Positions 1-11,838 of a DNA stretch of 64,000 nucleotides are shown one piece after another. Positions within the stretch are counted from its first letter, which is position 1. Every line of letters starts with the position of its first letter. The notes under the pieces are model-generated. The model had not been told where the DNA came from and ran no database searches. It saw nothing but the letters and a program-made list of their open reading frames with translations. Where the stretch lies: the NCBI GenBank assembly GCA_033026295.1, contig CM065184.1:2565001-2629000 (forward strand), written 5' to 3'. Source of the DNA: Channa striata. Taxonomy: Eukaryota > Chordata > Actinopteri > Anabantiformes > Channidae. The position numbers and the translations under genes are program-made.

Positions 1-2880
1 GAATGCATTATTGATACTCCTTAATGGGTTTATGCGGACATTGTGTTACTTTACTGCTATTAAAACAAGCCACTTTTAAAGTTAAAGTGGTGAGTTCAAA
101 CAAACGTTCACATTTGTGAGTAAAACAGTCTCAATGGTTGGTTGGTGAAACGGTCACAATTTTCTCTTTTTCCACAAACCATTAGACCTAAAACATGATC
201 AGATTTTTATGCAAATCCTAAAATTGGATAAAGGGGACTCAATTAAATGACAGTTGCACACTTAGTAATTATGCAAAATGATCCAAGAAAAAAGCATATG
301 AACCTGCTGCTTCAGTAACCGCTGTGGTCCTGCCAATAGAAAAATCCTATTGGCTTTTTGTCGTCGAGGGAAACGGGAAGATTTTAATTTCCAGGTTGGT
401 CTATAAACAAAAGTCATCCCTAACGCACTCACTAATACCATTTTTCACCCATGGATCAGGGTGTCATGGTGAAATTCAGCGTTTGGTTGTAGCCAGCATG
501 ACTGTAGTCTCTTCTGTTTACCTAACAGCGGGTTGTCCGTGGCCTTTTGCGTATGTTTCACATTTGAACACTGATACAGTGCACGTACTGTACATCACAT
601 TAATGCTTAGTCAAACACCCTCACAATTATGTGATCACTGGAAATTGCCATATGTTCAAGGTTCCTCTTATGAGTTCTCACTAACGAGGCACTTGAATGC
701 AGTACACAACCTCAAATTGTTGTGGGGAGTTTGCTGTGTGTGTTGAGTAACACATGGCAGAGGTGTGAGTGGGAGTGCTCGCACAACTTGGAGAGTAACA
801 TTTCTGTCAGTAGCCGAACTCCACCTCAGGCCTGCTGTGTATTGCACAATTTGAACATCTTTCAGTAACTTTGACTTTCCTATACTCATTGTTTTACAAT
901 TTACAATTTTTAGAAGCCATTACAAGAAACAGTTTCCCTAATATTCAGAAATGTCTTTCATATTTACATGAGATATTAGATATATAGATGTATCACCTGG
1001 GAATTTCACAGAAATCTTGTTAGCATTGAGATTATATAACCTGTCAGAAAATAGCTGGCTGCTTGATGGACCAAGAGTGTCCCAGTGAGCTTTTACAATA
1101 GTGTCTCCCTCAACAAACCCCATGTCGAGCCTTAGAACCGTATTGTTAATGTGTGCTGCAGGGTTGTGCAGTGACGATAAAGCTTTTAAGCCACACACTG
1201 CTGTGGTTGCTCTTCGTGGTGCAATTTCCTGTTTTCCGACAACACTTAATCTACACAAATCCAGACTGATTGCATCGTTGATTCATGCTAAAGAGGGTGG
1301 GTCTGCTTACATTCGCAAAGTAGTTTTCTTTTGTGTGTGTGTTTTTTCTTTTTTTATATTTTTGGTGTTTTGGCCAATGCTCCCCTTCAGCATGGACACT
1401 ACAGCTGTCATTATGTTTATGCGGTGCGCAGGTTTTTGGCTGCTCCTCTCTCCTTTGTTTCAAGCTGAAGTTATGAATTAATGTCAGGTACACACACATA
1501 ACATACACATAACATTTTTCACATTCTTTTCGTAGGAAAGTTCAAAAGCTTTTACTACATCATTCATGTACAGAAACTCACAAATAGTGACTGCAGTATT
1601 TCCCAGTACATACTGGGAAGAGTTCACAAGTGCTAACAAAAAAGACAGTGACATGAAGCAGTTCATAATCAAAGCAAAACCAAAGAGAAACTGAAACAAA
1701 CCTACACTACAAGCCACAATATTAATACCAACTAGTGGTTTAAATATAAAAAAATATGTAATAATATAAACAAATATAAACAAATAAATGCTGACGTATC
1801 GTTCATGGGTTTATCACCAGTCAGAACTTAAAATGCTTCAAATCAACTTCTACATACTTTGATCTTTGACCCTTATTTATATTACTTTATGCTTTTTAAC
1901 ATACTTGACATAATCAGTAGTATTTAAAATATATACTTTATACAAGTGGTGCTTGTAGTGGAGATTAGCTTTTACTCGCCTATTGATGCTGTCCCTTGTC
2001 CTTAGTACAGTACTAAGACCATCATTGAGAACTTTGTGGGTCATCATTGTATTTCTCTTCTTTAATAACGGTTACTTACCAGAACTTGGTGTCACCGTGG
2101 CAATCACAGATGTGTGTTCTGAAGGGCCTGTGTGATGAGACTATATTCGCTTCACTGTGGAAGATGCAGTTTTTTTCAAGAAAAGTTTCAGACTTAAAGG
2201 ACTTATGACTGCTCTCCCTAGTTAAATGTTTTTGGTAACCACACGCTTGATAGCACGTTGTTTTTTTCAGACTAATCGAGCAGCATAGTATTTGTCAAAA
2301 TTTCAATGATATTCTTTCAGTAATAGAGCTGGATGAAAATGGGCTAGAGCAGGTTATATGGCAAAAAAGGCTCCGGGTTGGGCTCTGACTAACAAGGACA
2401 CAATGGAGGTTCCCTAAAGGTCGTCCTGGGGTGTCGTGGCCCTAAAGGCCAGGGGATGTTCAAGATGAGCTGGACTGTTTTCAATGTCTTTAACACATAG
2501 GAACATTGTTATTTAAGACTGTTTCCACAGGCCAGATGCCTAGGGCTGAAGTAGAAAAGTAGAAAAGTAAAGAACGAAGCATGTGAAATGTCACTGATAC
2601 GCGTAAAAATACGCTGAAAATGTCCAATCTGTGTGGAGCGACAAGGATTCTGTGCAAGTTCAAATCCCACATACTTTCCACCTCCTCATAGGTGGGTGAG
2701 GTTTTCGTATTGTCTGCTTTCTTTAAAAACTTTTAAATCTGGTCCCCAAAGTCTCATCTTAAAAAGCCTCGGCCGAGGGGAATTTCAAGGGCCATGTAAC
2801 ACTCTTCAGTTAAATCATTTCCGCGCCTTGATCCTCCTCCGTACCGCGTACCACCGCAAGGATAAAGACGTCTCTCTGGA
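1..2880 (+). other. inpp5a intron 1, distal part: no gene recognised
   Basis: This is intronic sequence upstream of the first exon in the window. It is AT-rich and I see no exon with flanking splice sites. The longest open frames (324-746 on + and 938-1258 on -) have no family motif that I recognise and no gene structure. They may be worn transposon material or chance. A segment at 2640-2700 has a tRNA B-box-like string but no tRNA fold. The inpp5a first coding exon was looked for here and not found, so it should lie upstream of base 1. Confidence 0.55.
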
Positions 2881-3450
2881 CTCAGCCTAGGTCTAATTAA
2901 GTGTCTTCCTCAGTGTGCTCTGATTAGTTCCGTAATGAGTTACATAAACCGCAGAGGGGACAGACCTCCGCGTCATTCAGCCACCACAGAGCAACTGTGA
3001 AGTGGAGTTGAGAAGGAAAGTGACATTGTCGCCAACCTGTTGAAGGACACAGGACCCGCCAATCAATGTATCTGCTAATTCTCCAGCTGCTCTCCATCCT
3101 CTTATTCTCTCCCTCAATCGGTGACCTACATTGAGGCGGGGTATTTTTAGTCCAGTGCCTGCTTGCCTGAAAGCAAATAACCTTGTTTTTAAAAGAAAAA
3201 AATTGGCTTTTTTGTGAAAGGTCTCTGTTGCGTGGCTGCCACTACCGCTGTGCATCATAACATCTTCATTTAGACGTTTGTTTTGGATGCAGCATTTCAT
3301 TAATTTTGCGAGCCGTGTCTGTCTATAGAGGCGTTTCAGCTCTTCCTGGTAGGAAACCGAGTCACTGATTTATTTCTTATTTGCATGGCAAATGAGGCGG
3401 TTTTGATTTGGAAAATAAAGGAAGCTCATTGTTTATCCAGTCAAATTGGA
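2881..3450. promoter_or_regulatory. Candidate conserved non-coding block in intron 1
   Basis: This stretch of unique-looking sequence has no simple repeats. It contains TAATTA-type and TGATTAG homeodomain cores (2894-2935) and an ATTTGCAT octamer at 3379-3386 in a symmetrical TTTGCATGGCAAAT context. The neighbours are repeat-like, so the contrast suggests constraint. That is inference only; no alignment was possible. Confidence 0.3.
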
Positions 3451-3459
3451 CATGTCTAG

Positions 3460-3481
3460 TGTGTGTGTGTGTGTGTGTGTG
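3460..3481. repeat. (GT)n microsatellite
   Basis: A pure GT run of about 11 units. Confidence 0.9.
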
Positions 3482-4365
3482 GACGATTGTTAATTTAGTT
3501 CTCTGAAAAGACATTCTCAATAGGTCACGAGGCATCTTAACCCCATTTTCCCCCAAAACATTCTAGGCGTTAAGATTATTGATATGGATCAGAAAAAAAT
3601 CGTGAAAGTGTTGGAAGTACTGTGATCGCCTGCTTAGGTAAAAGTATTATTAAGTTACCTCGGCGTAGAAAAATTGTTTTACTATCATATTAAACTTAAA
3701 GTAGCCTACTAACAGAATATTGTAGAATATTAAATTTCATTTCACGTATATGATATGGATTTTAATTATTGATGCATTAATGTGATAACATTACTGTTGC
3801 AACTTTATTAGTGAAACTGATTTGTTTAAAGCTAGTATGTCTTTAAGTAACTAAAACATATTTTCATTCATAAACATTCCTTTCACAGGAAAGTATAAAA
3901 GTTTTCATCACATCCTTTACCCCATGGTTCATTCATTATGAATTAAGCCTGTCTGATGTAGAGTTACATGTTGCAATTGACTGAAAAGATGCCAACCGGG
4001 TCTCACTAGCACAGATGGTTCAGGACACATCGCAAAATCTAGTTTGACAGATGCTCATCTATCGCCCGATGGTGTGCGACAAGCAGCTGTTGGCTTGGTG
4101 TGTCACGGCCCTCAAACAAGGGCCAGCTTAACACGAATATGGTTTGGCCTTTGTATAAAAAGGATTCTATTTCTTTGGATAAGCGCTGCTAAGAGAGTGG
4201 AAGCTATTCATTGGGAAAACCCTCACTCCCTCATCATCAGACATTAGACGTGTTTTTGGACTTTTTGTACTTGGAACTCTCCGCTGCCCATGTGCACGAA
4301 GCTATGAGGAGAACTGGTTAATGCTTGTGAAGTGCTTGCAGCGCTGTGCACGCACTGGACCTGAT
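3482..4365 (+). other. Intron 1 sequence, nothing recognised
   Basis: AT-rich intronic DNA with no splice-flanked coding segment and no repeat family that I can name. Confidence 0.5.
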
Positions 4366-4369
4366 GTGA

Positions 4370-4602
4370 TGTATTATAGGCCCAGTTGTTGGTTCGATCC
4401 CCGGCTCTTTTGGTCACATGAGCAAGACATTGAACCCTGCTTAGCTGCTCCCGGTGAGTGTCGGCCTTAACATAACATAGCATAGCATAGCAGCTCCACC
4501 ATCGGTGTATGAATCTGTGCGTGATTGTGAGTGTGAATGGGTAGATAAGATGCCGTGTAAAGCACTTTGAGTACCGACAGGTAGAAAAACAGACCATTTA
4601 CC
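4370..4602 (+). mobile_element. tRNA-derived SINE
   Basis: A Pol III B box (GGTTCGATCCC) is at 4391-4401. It is followed by the body typical of a common teleost SINE: a 'GAGCAAGACATTGAACCC' block, a 'GTGTATGAATCTGTG' block, then 'GTGTAAAGCACTTTGAGT' and a tail ending in ACCATTTACC at 4602. The 5' A-box region is worn and the exact start is uncertain. Such SINEs are mobilised in trans by LINE enzymes. An internal run of CATAG repeats at about 4474-4490 is a local expansion within this copy. Confidence 0.75.
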
Positions 4603-7598
4603 TTTTGGCATTTGAAAATTGCATTCTTTTATATCAAAAATCTAATGAAAAACACATGATCTGACTGGATGACATGTTTCTTCTTTATAAAACGTGTGGC
4701 CATCATAATTATTATTCAAACTCTTGTCAATGTCTATAAATTCATGGGTGACCTCACGCATCCACAGTTTACAGGCCACGATACAAGGAAATGTGCACAT
4801 GTATTGTACATAAGAACCATTGTGTATTGTATCGTGGTTTATAAGTTGTGCCTCAAACACAGCTTTTTTTTTCTTTGGTAGACCTGTGTGTCTGGTATCA
4901 GTGCCAGGTGTAACCAGGCAACCGTTGCTTTTTTAAGACTCCTCATCTCTACTCCTTTCCTTTCAATTATGGAGGTTGCATGCTACAGAGCAAAGGTTTT
5001 TATAGCAATATTTCTCTTACCTCATACCTCGGGGTTCAACATTATTTTTTTTTATTTAGCGCAAATTCATGTCATGTTTGTTGATGTTGGGATGGGAAAA
5101 GCACACAAAGGATGAAACAAAAACTTGAGGAGATGGGAGAATTGGCAAAAGTAGAGATCAGCAGACTTAAAGAAGGTCAAATTGAAACTGAGATTAAGCT
5201 CAAGAGCAAACAGTGTGAGGAATACATGGAGTATGAGGAGTGGGTGGAGAGAAGGAAACTCATGTGGTGGCCACGTGTTTTCAGCAGGTCTCGGCAGGGG
5301 TCTTTGACGTATTCCCCCTGTAATCATAGTTGACCGGCCAGGGGGTGATGGTTCACTCTTCACTAAGAAATGTCTCTTGAGGTGCCACAAGCAGAAGGAC
5401 GTCATGACCTCTGAGGTTCAGTGGCAATCTGATGGTCGTGACCTCAACTTTCAGTAGACACAGTTAAGCCCATTAGACTGTAATAAATGAAGAGGGTTGG
5501 TCAAGAAATTGTTAAGCAATGGGCATACATACTGATCCTACTAATGTGCTGAAAATAATGCAGTTCACTTTTGATACACCATTTCCTGTGAACAGAGAGG
5601 TTGCCACATGTTGCATTCTGACATCATTTTCTAGAGAAGGACAATGTACAAAATGCACATCGTAGACTTTCAGTGTGACTCCGCGTTTTGTCAGGTCACA
5701 GTGCTTTGCATGGAATTTGTTAAATTCAAACGCTCAGCTTTTGCAGCAACTTAGTCATCCCCACAGTCAGTGCCCAGAGTCACTATTCTGATTTTGTCCT
5801 AGTTAAGTAAAGAGCTGAGGTTTAAGTTTGTCACGTTTAATTTTTTCGATGAAACTGAGCAGAATATATATAATATATTGCCGTTATAAAAAGCCGTTAT
5901 AAAAAGCCCTACGTCTGTGCAGTATTAAGCACTCTAATGCAAATGCAGTTGTTCAAAAACATAAATCTTGAGTTTGTGTTTTAAAACAAATTCTTTAATG
6001 TTTGAGGTTTAACCTAATAGACTGTGGAGATGTTTTAATCACCCTCAGTTTTTTCCATAATTGGTGCATTATTGAAACGTTCATTAGGAGTCAGGACATG
6101 TCAGAACTACCTTTTTTTTTTTTTTTTTAATGGTTAAATTGTTAAATTGATTTTCACTAAAAAGCCAAACAGAATCTTTTGTTACCCTCGCTGTTTGAAA
6201 AATAGTCCATCAACTGAGAAAGCACGGTATGGGCAAAGAAGAGAGAGGAGGTGGAGAGAACTAAGCAAGTGAAAGTGCCAGCAGAGAAAAAGGAGATGTG
6301 TGTGGAGAGGCGACTAGGCATGGTGTGGGTTTATTTTTACCTCTCTGCAAGTGAAGCCCCACTTTCTAATTACCTAACTGCAAATTAACTTCTGATAAGT
6401 TGAGGGCGGGGGGGGCGAGTGCCTCCGCTATAGACCTCAGTTCGTCCCTTCCACTATTAGCCCACTTTCCCTCCAACGTTTGGGCCTCTCAGGGACTGCC
6501 AGTCCTTCTCTGAGCCGTTCTGGCAAGGCCAACCATCTGTTGCCCACAACCAACACTCATCTCCAGTCAGAGCTGGGTTAGCCTAAATTTAAGCACCCTA
6601 GAAAGGATCTGGAAGGATTTCTACACAGCTGCACTGCTGCAACTGTTTTCTTTCCACTCTCTGCTCCGTGTTGAATTGATGTAGGACATGTATTCCCCAG
6701 ATGGGATACTTCAAGACTTGTTTATAAAAATGTCAACAATGTGGTTTTATTGCCTCATTACCATGGTCACCTCTCTGTCAAACTGGTCTTTGCTGTGGTA
6801 TTTTATGTAAAGTCATCTTGTGCACTTGCAGGGAGACTTTTGAGAGATCGAAGTCATCGCTGCTGCATCCTCTGTCCAGTGTTCATTGCCTGAGAGAGCC
6901 TGAAGTTGCAGCAAGCGTGGCTAACAATAGTCCTGGGAGAAACTAACAAAGAGCTAAAAATATCTCGATGATGCGTCAAGGTCTGCCGTGTTTCTAGCTG
7001 GTACTATCACTGGATTACCACACTTCACAGCTTTAGGATATAAACATCGGATATGCACAGGTGCAACGCACGGCAGTAAAACTTCAACTCAAATGTCCAC
7101 TGCATGCTTTACTACGACGCTGAAACACAACTTCCCGTCTACTGCACTAGCCCGACCTTTCGGTGTACACCTGTGACTCTGTCCAACACACAGTGTGGTC
7201 AGGTGGCAGCTTTCTTGTGTGAACCTCCTCTTTTCTTCCGTCTGCTTGTCTCTGTCTCACTCTTCTCTTCCTCCATCCATGTGACTAATGACAAAGTCCA
7301 TTGCTTATGTCCTTATATAGACCTATGCTCTGTGTGATGTGGCTGAGGCTGTGCCGATGGTGTGCGGACACACATACACACACTTGTTAAGCCTTGAGAC
7401 ATTTAGGTGCCACTGGAAATAAGCTCATGAACATATTTATTAATCTGTGATATGTTTGCATAATGTCTACAGTAGTTGCAGGTCTACTATTTTTTTACTT
7501 CTGGAAACCACCAGACGAATATGCACTGTTTACTTTTCTATGAATTTTAGGAATTAATAGCTTTCGTGATGTTAAAGCAATAATGTAAACATTTGGGG

Positions 7599-7600
<2 letters not shown>
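4603..7600 (+). other. Intron 1 sequence, no gene recognised
   Basis: This is mostly AT-rich unique sequence. It has a 19-base T run near 6110-6129 and a G run near 6405. A lysine/glutamate-rich open frame at 5112-5333 has no splice context or homology that I recognise and is not called. The stretch 6410-6620 is less AT-rich than its surroundings and carries no repeat, so it could be constrained. Confidence 0.5.

Positions 7601-7652
<52 letters not shown>
7601..7652. repeat. (GT)26 microsatellite
   Basis: An uninterrupted GT run of 52 bases. It is complementary to the CA run at 8334-8421, about 680 bp downstream. Confidence 0.97.
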
Positions 7653-7655
<3 letters not shown>

Positions 7656-7759
7656 AATGGCTTGAGTCAAAGGACCTGCTAGGGGAAAACCACACAGTTG
7701 GGGGGTAGTTGCATGCCACACATTTGTGCAGGACTTTCTGTCATCCGCAGTCAAACTGA

Positions 7760-7970
7760 GGTTTCTAAGCTACTGGTGCTCCAACTGGAGACGGAAAAAG
7801 CTATTTAACAAGACGAGTCTGGAGCTCCTCCTAAAGCCACACGTTTCTCTTAAAAATTCATACAGATCAAGCGACAGGTTTTGAGGCATTTTGGCGACCA
7901 TTCCAGTCTTAATGCTAAGCTAGGCTAATTGCCTGCTGGTACCTCCCAGCTCATCCTCTTCAAAATTCAC
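7760..7970. repeat. Probable worn interspersed teleost repeat
   Basis: The segment around 7910-7945 ('ATGCTAAGCTAGGCTAA' followed by a 'TGCTGG' context) resembles a dispersed repeat I recognise from many teleost genomes. The match is partial, the family name is not certain, and the boundaries are estimates. Confidence 0.4.
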
Positions 7971-8331
7971 TCTCACTAAAACCAAGAGCATATTTACGAA
8001 AACATTTTCTTTAACAAATCTTACCATGTGCTCCCTATCTATATCTGAAGCATATGTTGGTATGTTTACTTTGCTAATTTAATGATAGTGAGGTATTTTC
8101 AAAGATCTGGGTGTAAAATTGCGGACTAAAGATAAGTAATGTTAAGTAAATATTAGTTTTTTGTTTTAGAATTGTCGTGGCAATGAAGTATTTAGTTTGC
8201 TTTGTACCATGATGCCATCCAAGGACACTACACCTACTTCTGTAATACCTTAAGGCTTTGTTGCAGATACCAAAACAGCCTGCAGATCCCTTGTGGATTC
8301 TTATTATAGACTAGACTTGGTAGGACAAACC

Positions 8332-8333
<2 letters not shown>

Positions 8334-8421
<88 letters not shown>
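8334..8421. repeat. (CA)44 microsatellite
   Basis: An uninterrupted CA run of about 88 bases, the longest in the window. Open frames across it on either strand are repeat translations and are not genes. Confidence 0.97.
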
Positions 8422-8422
<1 letters not shown>

Positions 8423-8969
8423 CTGTTCGTCAAACCTAGTTATCGACATAGGGAGATCTCTCCATAAATGGTCGACTGCCCAGGGCCCTGTCTCTGTTTC
8501 CACTGCACAAACCAAATGAAGTCCAGATCTGGGAATATCCTTTTAAAGTGGAGGAGAGTGAGACAGGGGAGTGACAAATATAGGCAGAGTAAAATAGAAG
8601 GTGAGAGAAAGGGAGGGAAACGACAAAAGGCTTGTTGATGTCCTGGAGAACACAGTTCTTGACCTTGAGAGAAGATGCTGTGATGGGAGTGACACAACTT
8701 ATGCCAGTAGATGCATAGACAACAGGTTAAGGTTGTGCGTATTATATGTGTATTTAAATTCCTTGTGCACCAAAGTTTTGTCCGGGAAAATCTGCCATTC
8801 GACATCAAACATGCCGTCTCCCTGTCTGTCTAGTTGTCAGACTTGTATGTTTTCTTCTAAAAGTTACTCATCCCAACACAACGCATCTGGCATTTGAAAC
8901 CAGTTAAGACCACACACTTTGAACCTTGCCAAAAAAAATCCTAATAGATGTTTCTTTTGTCTCTTTCAG

Positions 8970-9011
8970 CCTGAAAACCTACAGAAAACATGGCTGAGGG
9001 AGTTTTATCAG
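8970..9011 (+). CDS. inpp5a: inpp5a coding exon 2 (inositol polyphosphate-5-phosphatase A)
   Basis: This is a 42-nt exon with phase 0 at both ends. It follows a TCTTTCAG acceptor and ends at a GTAAGT donor. It encodes PENLQKTWLREFYQ, which matches vertebrate INPP5A just after the first coding exon (about residues 26-39). INPP5A removes the 5-phosphate from Ins(1,4,5)P3 and Ins(1,3,4,5)P4 and so ends calcium signalling; it is membrane-anchored by a C-terminal prenyl group. The exon also contains an out-of-frame ATG at 8989, which is not a start: the frame that continues into the next exon gives the family sequence. The first coding exon is not in the window. Confidence 0.93.
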
Positions 9012-9886
9012 GTAAGTAATACATAAATGAGAATTATTAATATAAACTTTTAAAACCAATATTGAAAGAAGACGTTCTTTCAATATTGGTGTTAGGCCTT
9101 AAGGATGCATACTATGTATCAGTGAATATCGATGCATGTAATGCTTAAGAGTAAATACATAAAAAAGTTTTATGATGTGACATCATTAGCTTTTATAATA
9201 TTTGAACATTTAGGATTATTATGCTCGTGAAAGGTTCTGCTGTGTGGCTACACTGCATGTCAGTAGTAGTGGCAAAGCACCAAACGTTGCACCATAGTTT
9301 TGTTACCTCACTTCACCACAGTCTCCCACATGGGCATGTGTGAGTCTATTCACATTCATTCTTTTGCATCGCTATGTGTTCGTTGGAGAAAAGTTTTACG
9401 TTACAGATTATAGTATTGATTAAAAATCAGTTCATTGTTGTTGCACGTTGTTATTTTTATGGCCTGGTGCGTTTGCTGTATATGGATTCGCTGGCATCCC
9501 AACTGCACATCTCATGATGCTGCACATGGCCAGTTTTATGGCCGTGTAAAAGTTTGTCTTGACATAATGAGTTAAACAGTTGATATAAAGTAGCGTGCAC
9601 TGTGGGCGCTTAGAGCCTGTGGCCGTGTACGGCGGTTGTACATGTACATTATTCACTTCATAAATGTTTTATGAACTGATTGACACGCTGATGCTTCCTG
9701 CCTGCAGTACCGCAGCCTGCTAATGTGTTTTGATGTGTGGTTTGGTTAAGTGGAGGATGTAGGTTATTGATTATTGCACTGCATTATTGGAAAGTTTTTA
9801 TTGTTATGTTTTAAGATGTAACAGGGACACCGATCAGCTTCAAGTGCACTTGAATCAGTTGTATGTTGAAGGTTTTTTTTTCTTTT
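9012..9886 (+). other. inpp5a intron 2, 5' end
   Basis: The intron begins with a GTAAGT donor. It holds a perfect 16-bp inverted repeat at 9055-9090 (listed separately). Nothing else is recognised. Confidence 0.6.
9055..9090. repeat. Perfect 16-bp inverted repeat with 4-nt loop
   Basis: The arms are ACCAATATTGAAAGAA (9055-9070) and its exact reverse complement (9075-9090), separated by GACG. The structure starts 43 nt after the exon 2 donor and would fold in the nascent intron. Its origin is unknown; it may be a tiny foldback insertion. Confidence 0.9.
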
Positions 9887-10101
9887 GAGGACGGTTTTTA
9901 TCTGATGTGAGGGGTGTCGAGCAGAGGACACAGGCTGTCGTCGTGGAACGCATTATAAATACTGAATCTTAGTTCAACTTGTGACATTGATTGGACTTCA
10001 TTTAATTTTTATATTTTGATCAATTTGCAGTCATGTTGATGTGAAGCACCTTGAATCGATATTGTCTGCTAAAAGTGGAATATAAATAAAATTGACTTGA
10101 C
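9887..10101 (+). repeat. Dispersed repeat, copy 1, with LINE/SINE-like 3' end
   Basis: This shares a long stretch of diverged similarity with 11663-11838. Shared blocks include 'TTTTTATCTGATGTGAGGG', 'GAGGACACAGGCTGT' and 'GATCAATTTGCAGT', then 'GATGTGAAGCACCTTGAAT'. Copy 1 continues into 'TATAAATAAAATTGACTTGAC' at about 10081-10101. That tail resembles the 3' ends of teleost non-LTR or SINE elements, which suggests a retroposed family. Confidence 0.7.
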
Positions 10102-11662
10102 AAAAGCTTTTACCATGACAACACATGCAATAGGAGGTGTAACTACCATATTTTTGCACATCATCCTAGTAGCACAGTGGTTTTGATATTGACTCAGCAG
10201 GTCTTGCGTGTGTTTCTGTAGCTACAAGTGTTATCATTTGACTTGCCTAAAAAAAAAACGTAAGACTAGTATACATGATTTTTTCTTTCTAGGTGAACTT
10301 GTCGTGTCATGTGAGAGCGTGCGCTTAGCTACTACACTGTGCGCTGAGAAAATGTAAAGCAAGTTCTTCTTTGTAGTCTATTATGTACTTATCAACTGAA
10401 GCAACTGCCCAGTCTTTAAAAACCAATTACAGTTTAATGTTAATGTTCTTATTACTTTAGTTTCACCCGTCTAAAAGCATTGTGTCTTTTAGAAAGCAAA
10501 CGCTTGAGCTCCGTCATGTTTCATATCTTACCTTTTCATCTACATAGGAACCCCTGACTAACCGCAACTCTTTCCACTGGGGTAAGGGAAGTGAGACAGC
10601 TAGAACTCTAACTGCTGTTTGAAAGTGACAGACAGTGAGAAGAGAGAATTTTTCTGAGGTAACCAGAGTTTTTCTTTCCAATTCTGGTGAGGTTGTGAAA
10701 AGCTAGACTCAGCGCACGCAATTCATTCTGCAAGGCTTTTTTTTAATCCAAAAAATAAACAAATATGAAGCAATATTCATGCACATTAAAACAATTATTA
10801 GTTCTAATCGAAAGTATTAATTGCTAGTCAGGATTATATGTACTTTGCATTGTTTATGTTACATTGATATGACATTGGGCATGTGACTTTTGTTTTTAAG
10901 CCACAAGACTGGTGTATGTGATACTAGTTGTACGGCTGATTTTATATTTGACATTGACAGTGTATAATACTGAATTAATTATTGTGTACTACCCCTTTTA
11001 ATTAAACACTCAAAAAAGTAATTTGTCCCTTCAGGCAGCTTAGGCAAAATGGCCACTAGCTGTGAAATGTTGTTGTTAGTCATTACTTAGCCCTGTTTGG
11101 CCAGTAGAATGTCCTAACGTGACTCACTAGACTTTTTGGACACCTGTGGAAGTCAGGAGACGGTCCATGTGAGATGGGTTATCACAATAAATTTTAGTTT
11201 ATTGTTGGCAAAGGGTGGTGCCTGGATAGTGTGTGTAGTGAGTGAGACATGACGCAAAATGTATGCCTCGGAAAAAGGAGTGTGTCGTTAACCCTCTGGA
11301 GTCGATGGACGCACAAATCAGACTCTCTCTTTAAGATAAGATAAAGCTGAAGCTTTTTTTTTTTTTTCTTGGTGTGTCAAAAGTGCAGATGCCAAACTGG
11401 CCGCTTTTGAGTGCTACTGATAGGCCAAGTAAAACCAGACCTAATGGTTCCTGTGTGTTCAATTGTGCAAACTTGCACGCATCTAGCGATGCTTCGTCTC
11501 AAATGTATTTTTTTATTTTGCTGAAACACGAAGAGGGAAAAAAAAATGCAATTTTTCTACTGGGATTTTCAGTATGTCAAAATGCAACAGTATCTGTAAA
11601 CTAACACAGGTGAGGTTGTGCTGAAAAAAATGACACCAACTATTGGCATGATAAAGAGTTTT
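10102..11662 (+). other. Intron 2 sequence between the two dispersed-repeat copies
   Basis: AT-rich intronic DNA with short A and T runs. An open frame at 11374-11604 has no recognisable motif. No gene is seen. Confidence 0.5.
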
Positions 11663-11838
11663 GAGGGCGATTTTTATCTGATGTGAGGGCTGTCGAGAAG
11701 AGGACACAGGCTGTTGTCGTGGAGCACCATAAAGCCCGCTGAATCAAAGTTCCACTTGTGACATTGATCATTTAATTTTAAAATTTTGATCAATTTGCAG
11801 TTACTTTGATGTGAAGCACCTTGAATTGACATTGTCTA
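11663..11838 (+). repeat. Dispersed repeat, copy 2
   Basis: This is the second copy of the repeat at 9887, in the same orientation and about 1.8 kb downstream. It is diverged by scattered substitutions and a short internal deletion (about 11768), and lacks the AT-rich 3' tail of copy 1. The divergence points to independent old insertions or an old tandem duplication. Confidence 0.7.

Noticed and set aside
324..1258. Unknown protein-coding gene in intron 1 (open frames of 140 and 106 codons)
   Set aside because: The frames lie on opposite strands, have no recognisable domain, and no splice or promoter context supports them.
2640..2700. Possible tRNA gene with a GTTCAAATCC B box
   Set aside because: No acceptor stem, anticodon arm or A box can be drawn at the right spacing.
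8334..8421. CRISPR-like or satellite array
   Set aside because: It is a dinucleotide microsatellite in a eukaryotic intron; there are no spacers.
8234..8515. Cys/Val-rich open frame on the - strand
   Set aside because: It is a translation of the (CA)44 microsatellite. The same applies to His/Thr or Cys/Val runs at 7495-7754, 27316-27543, 29225-29491 and 52315-52607.
8989..9011. ATG GCT GAG GGA start codon at the inpp5a exon 2 donor
   Set aside because: In that frame the spliced continuation hits a stop in exon 3 (TGA at about 20486). The other frame gives INPP5A protein through five exons.
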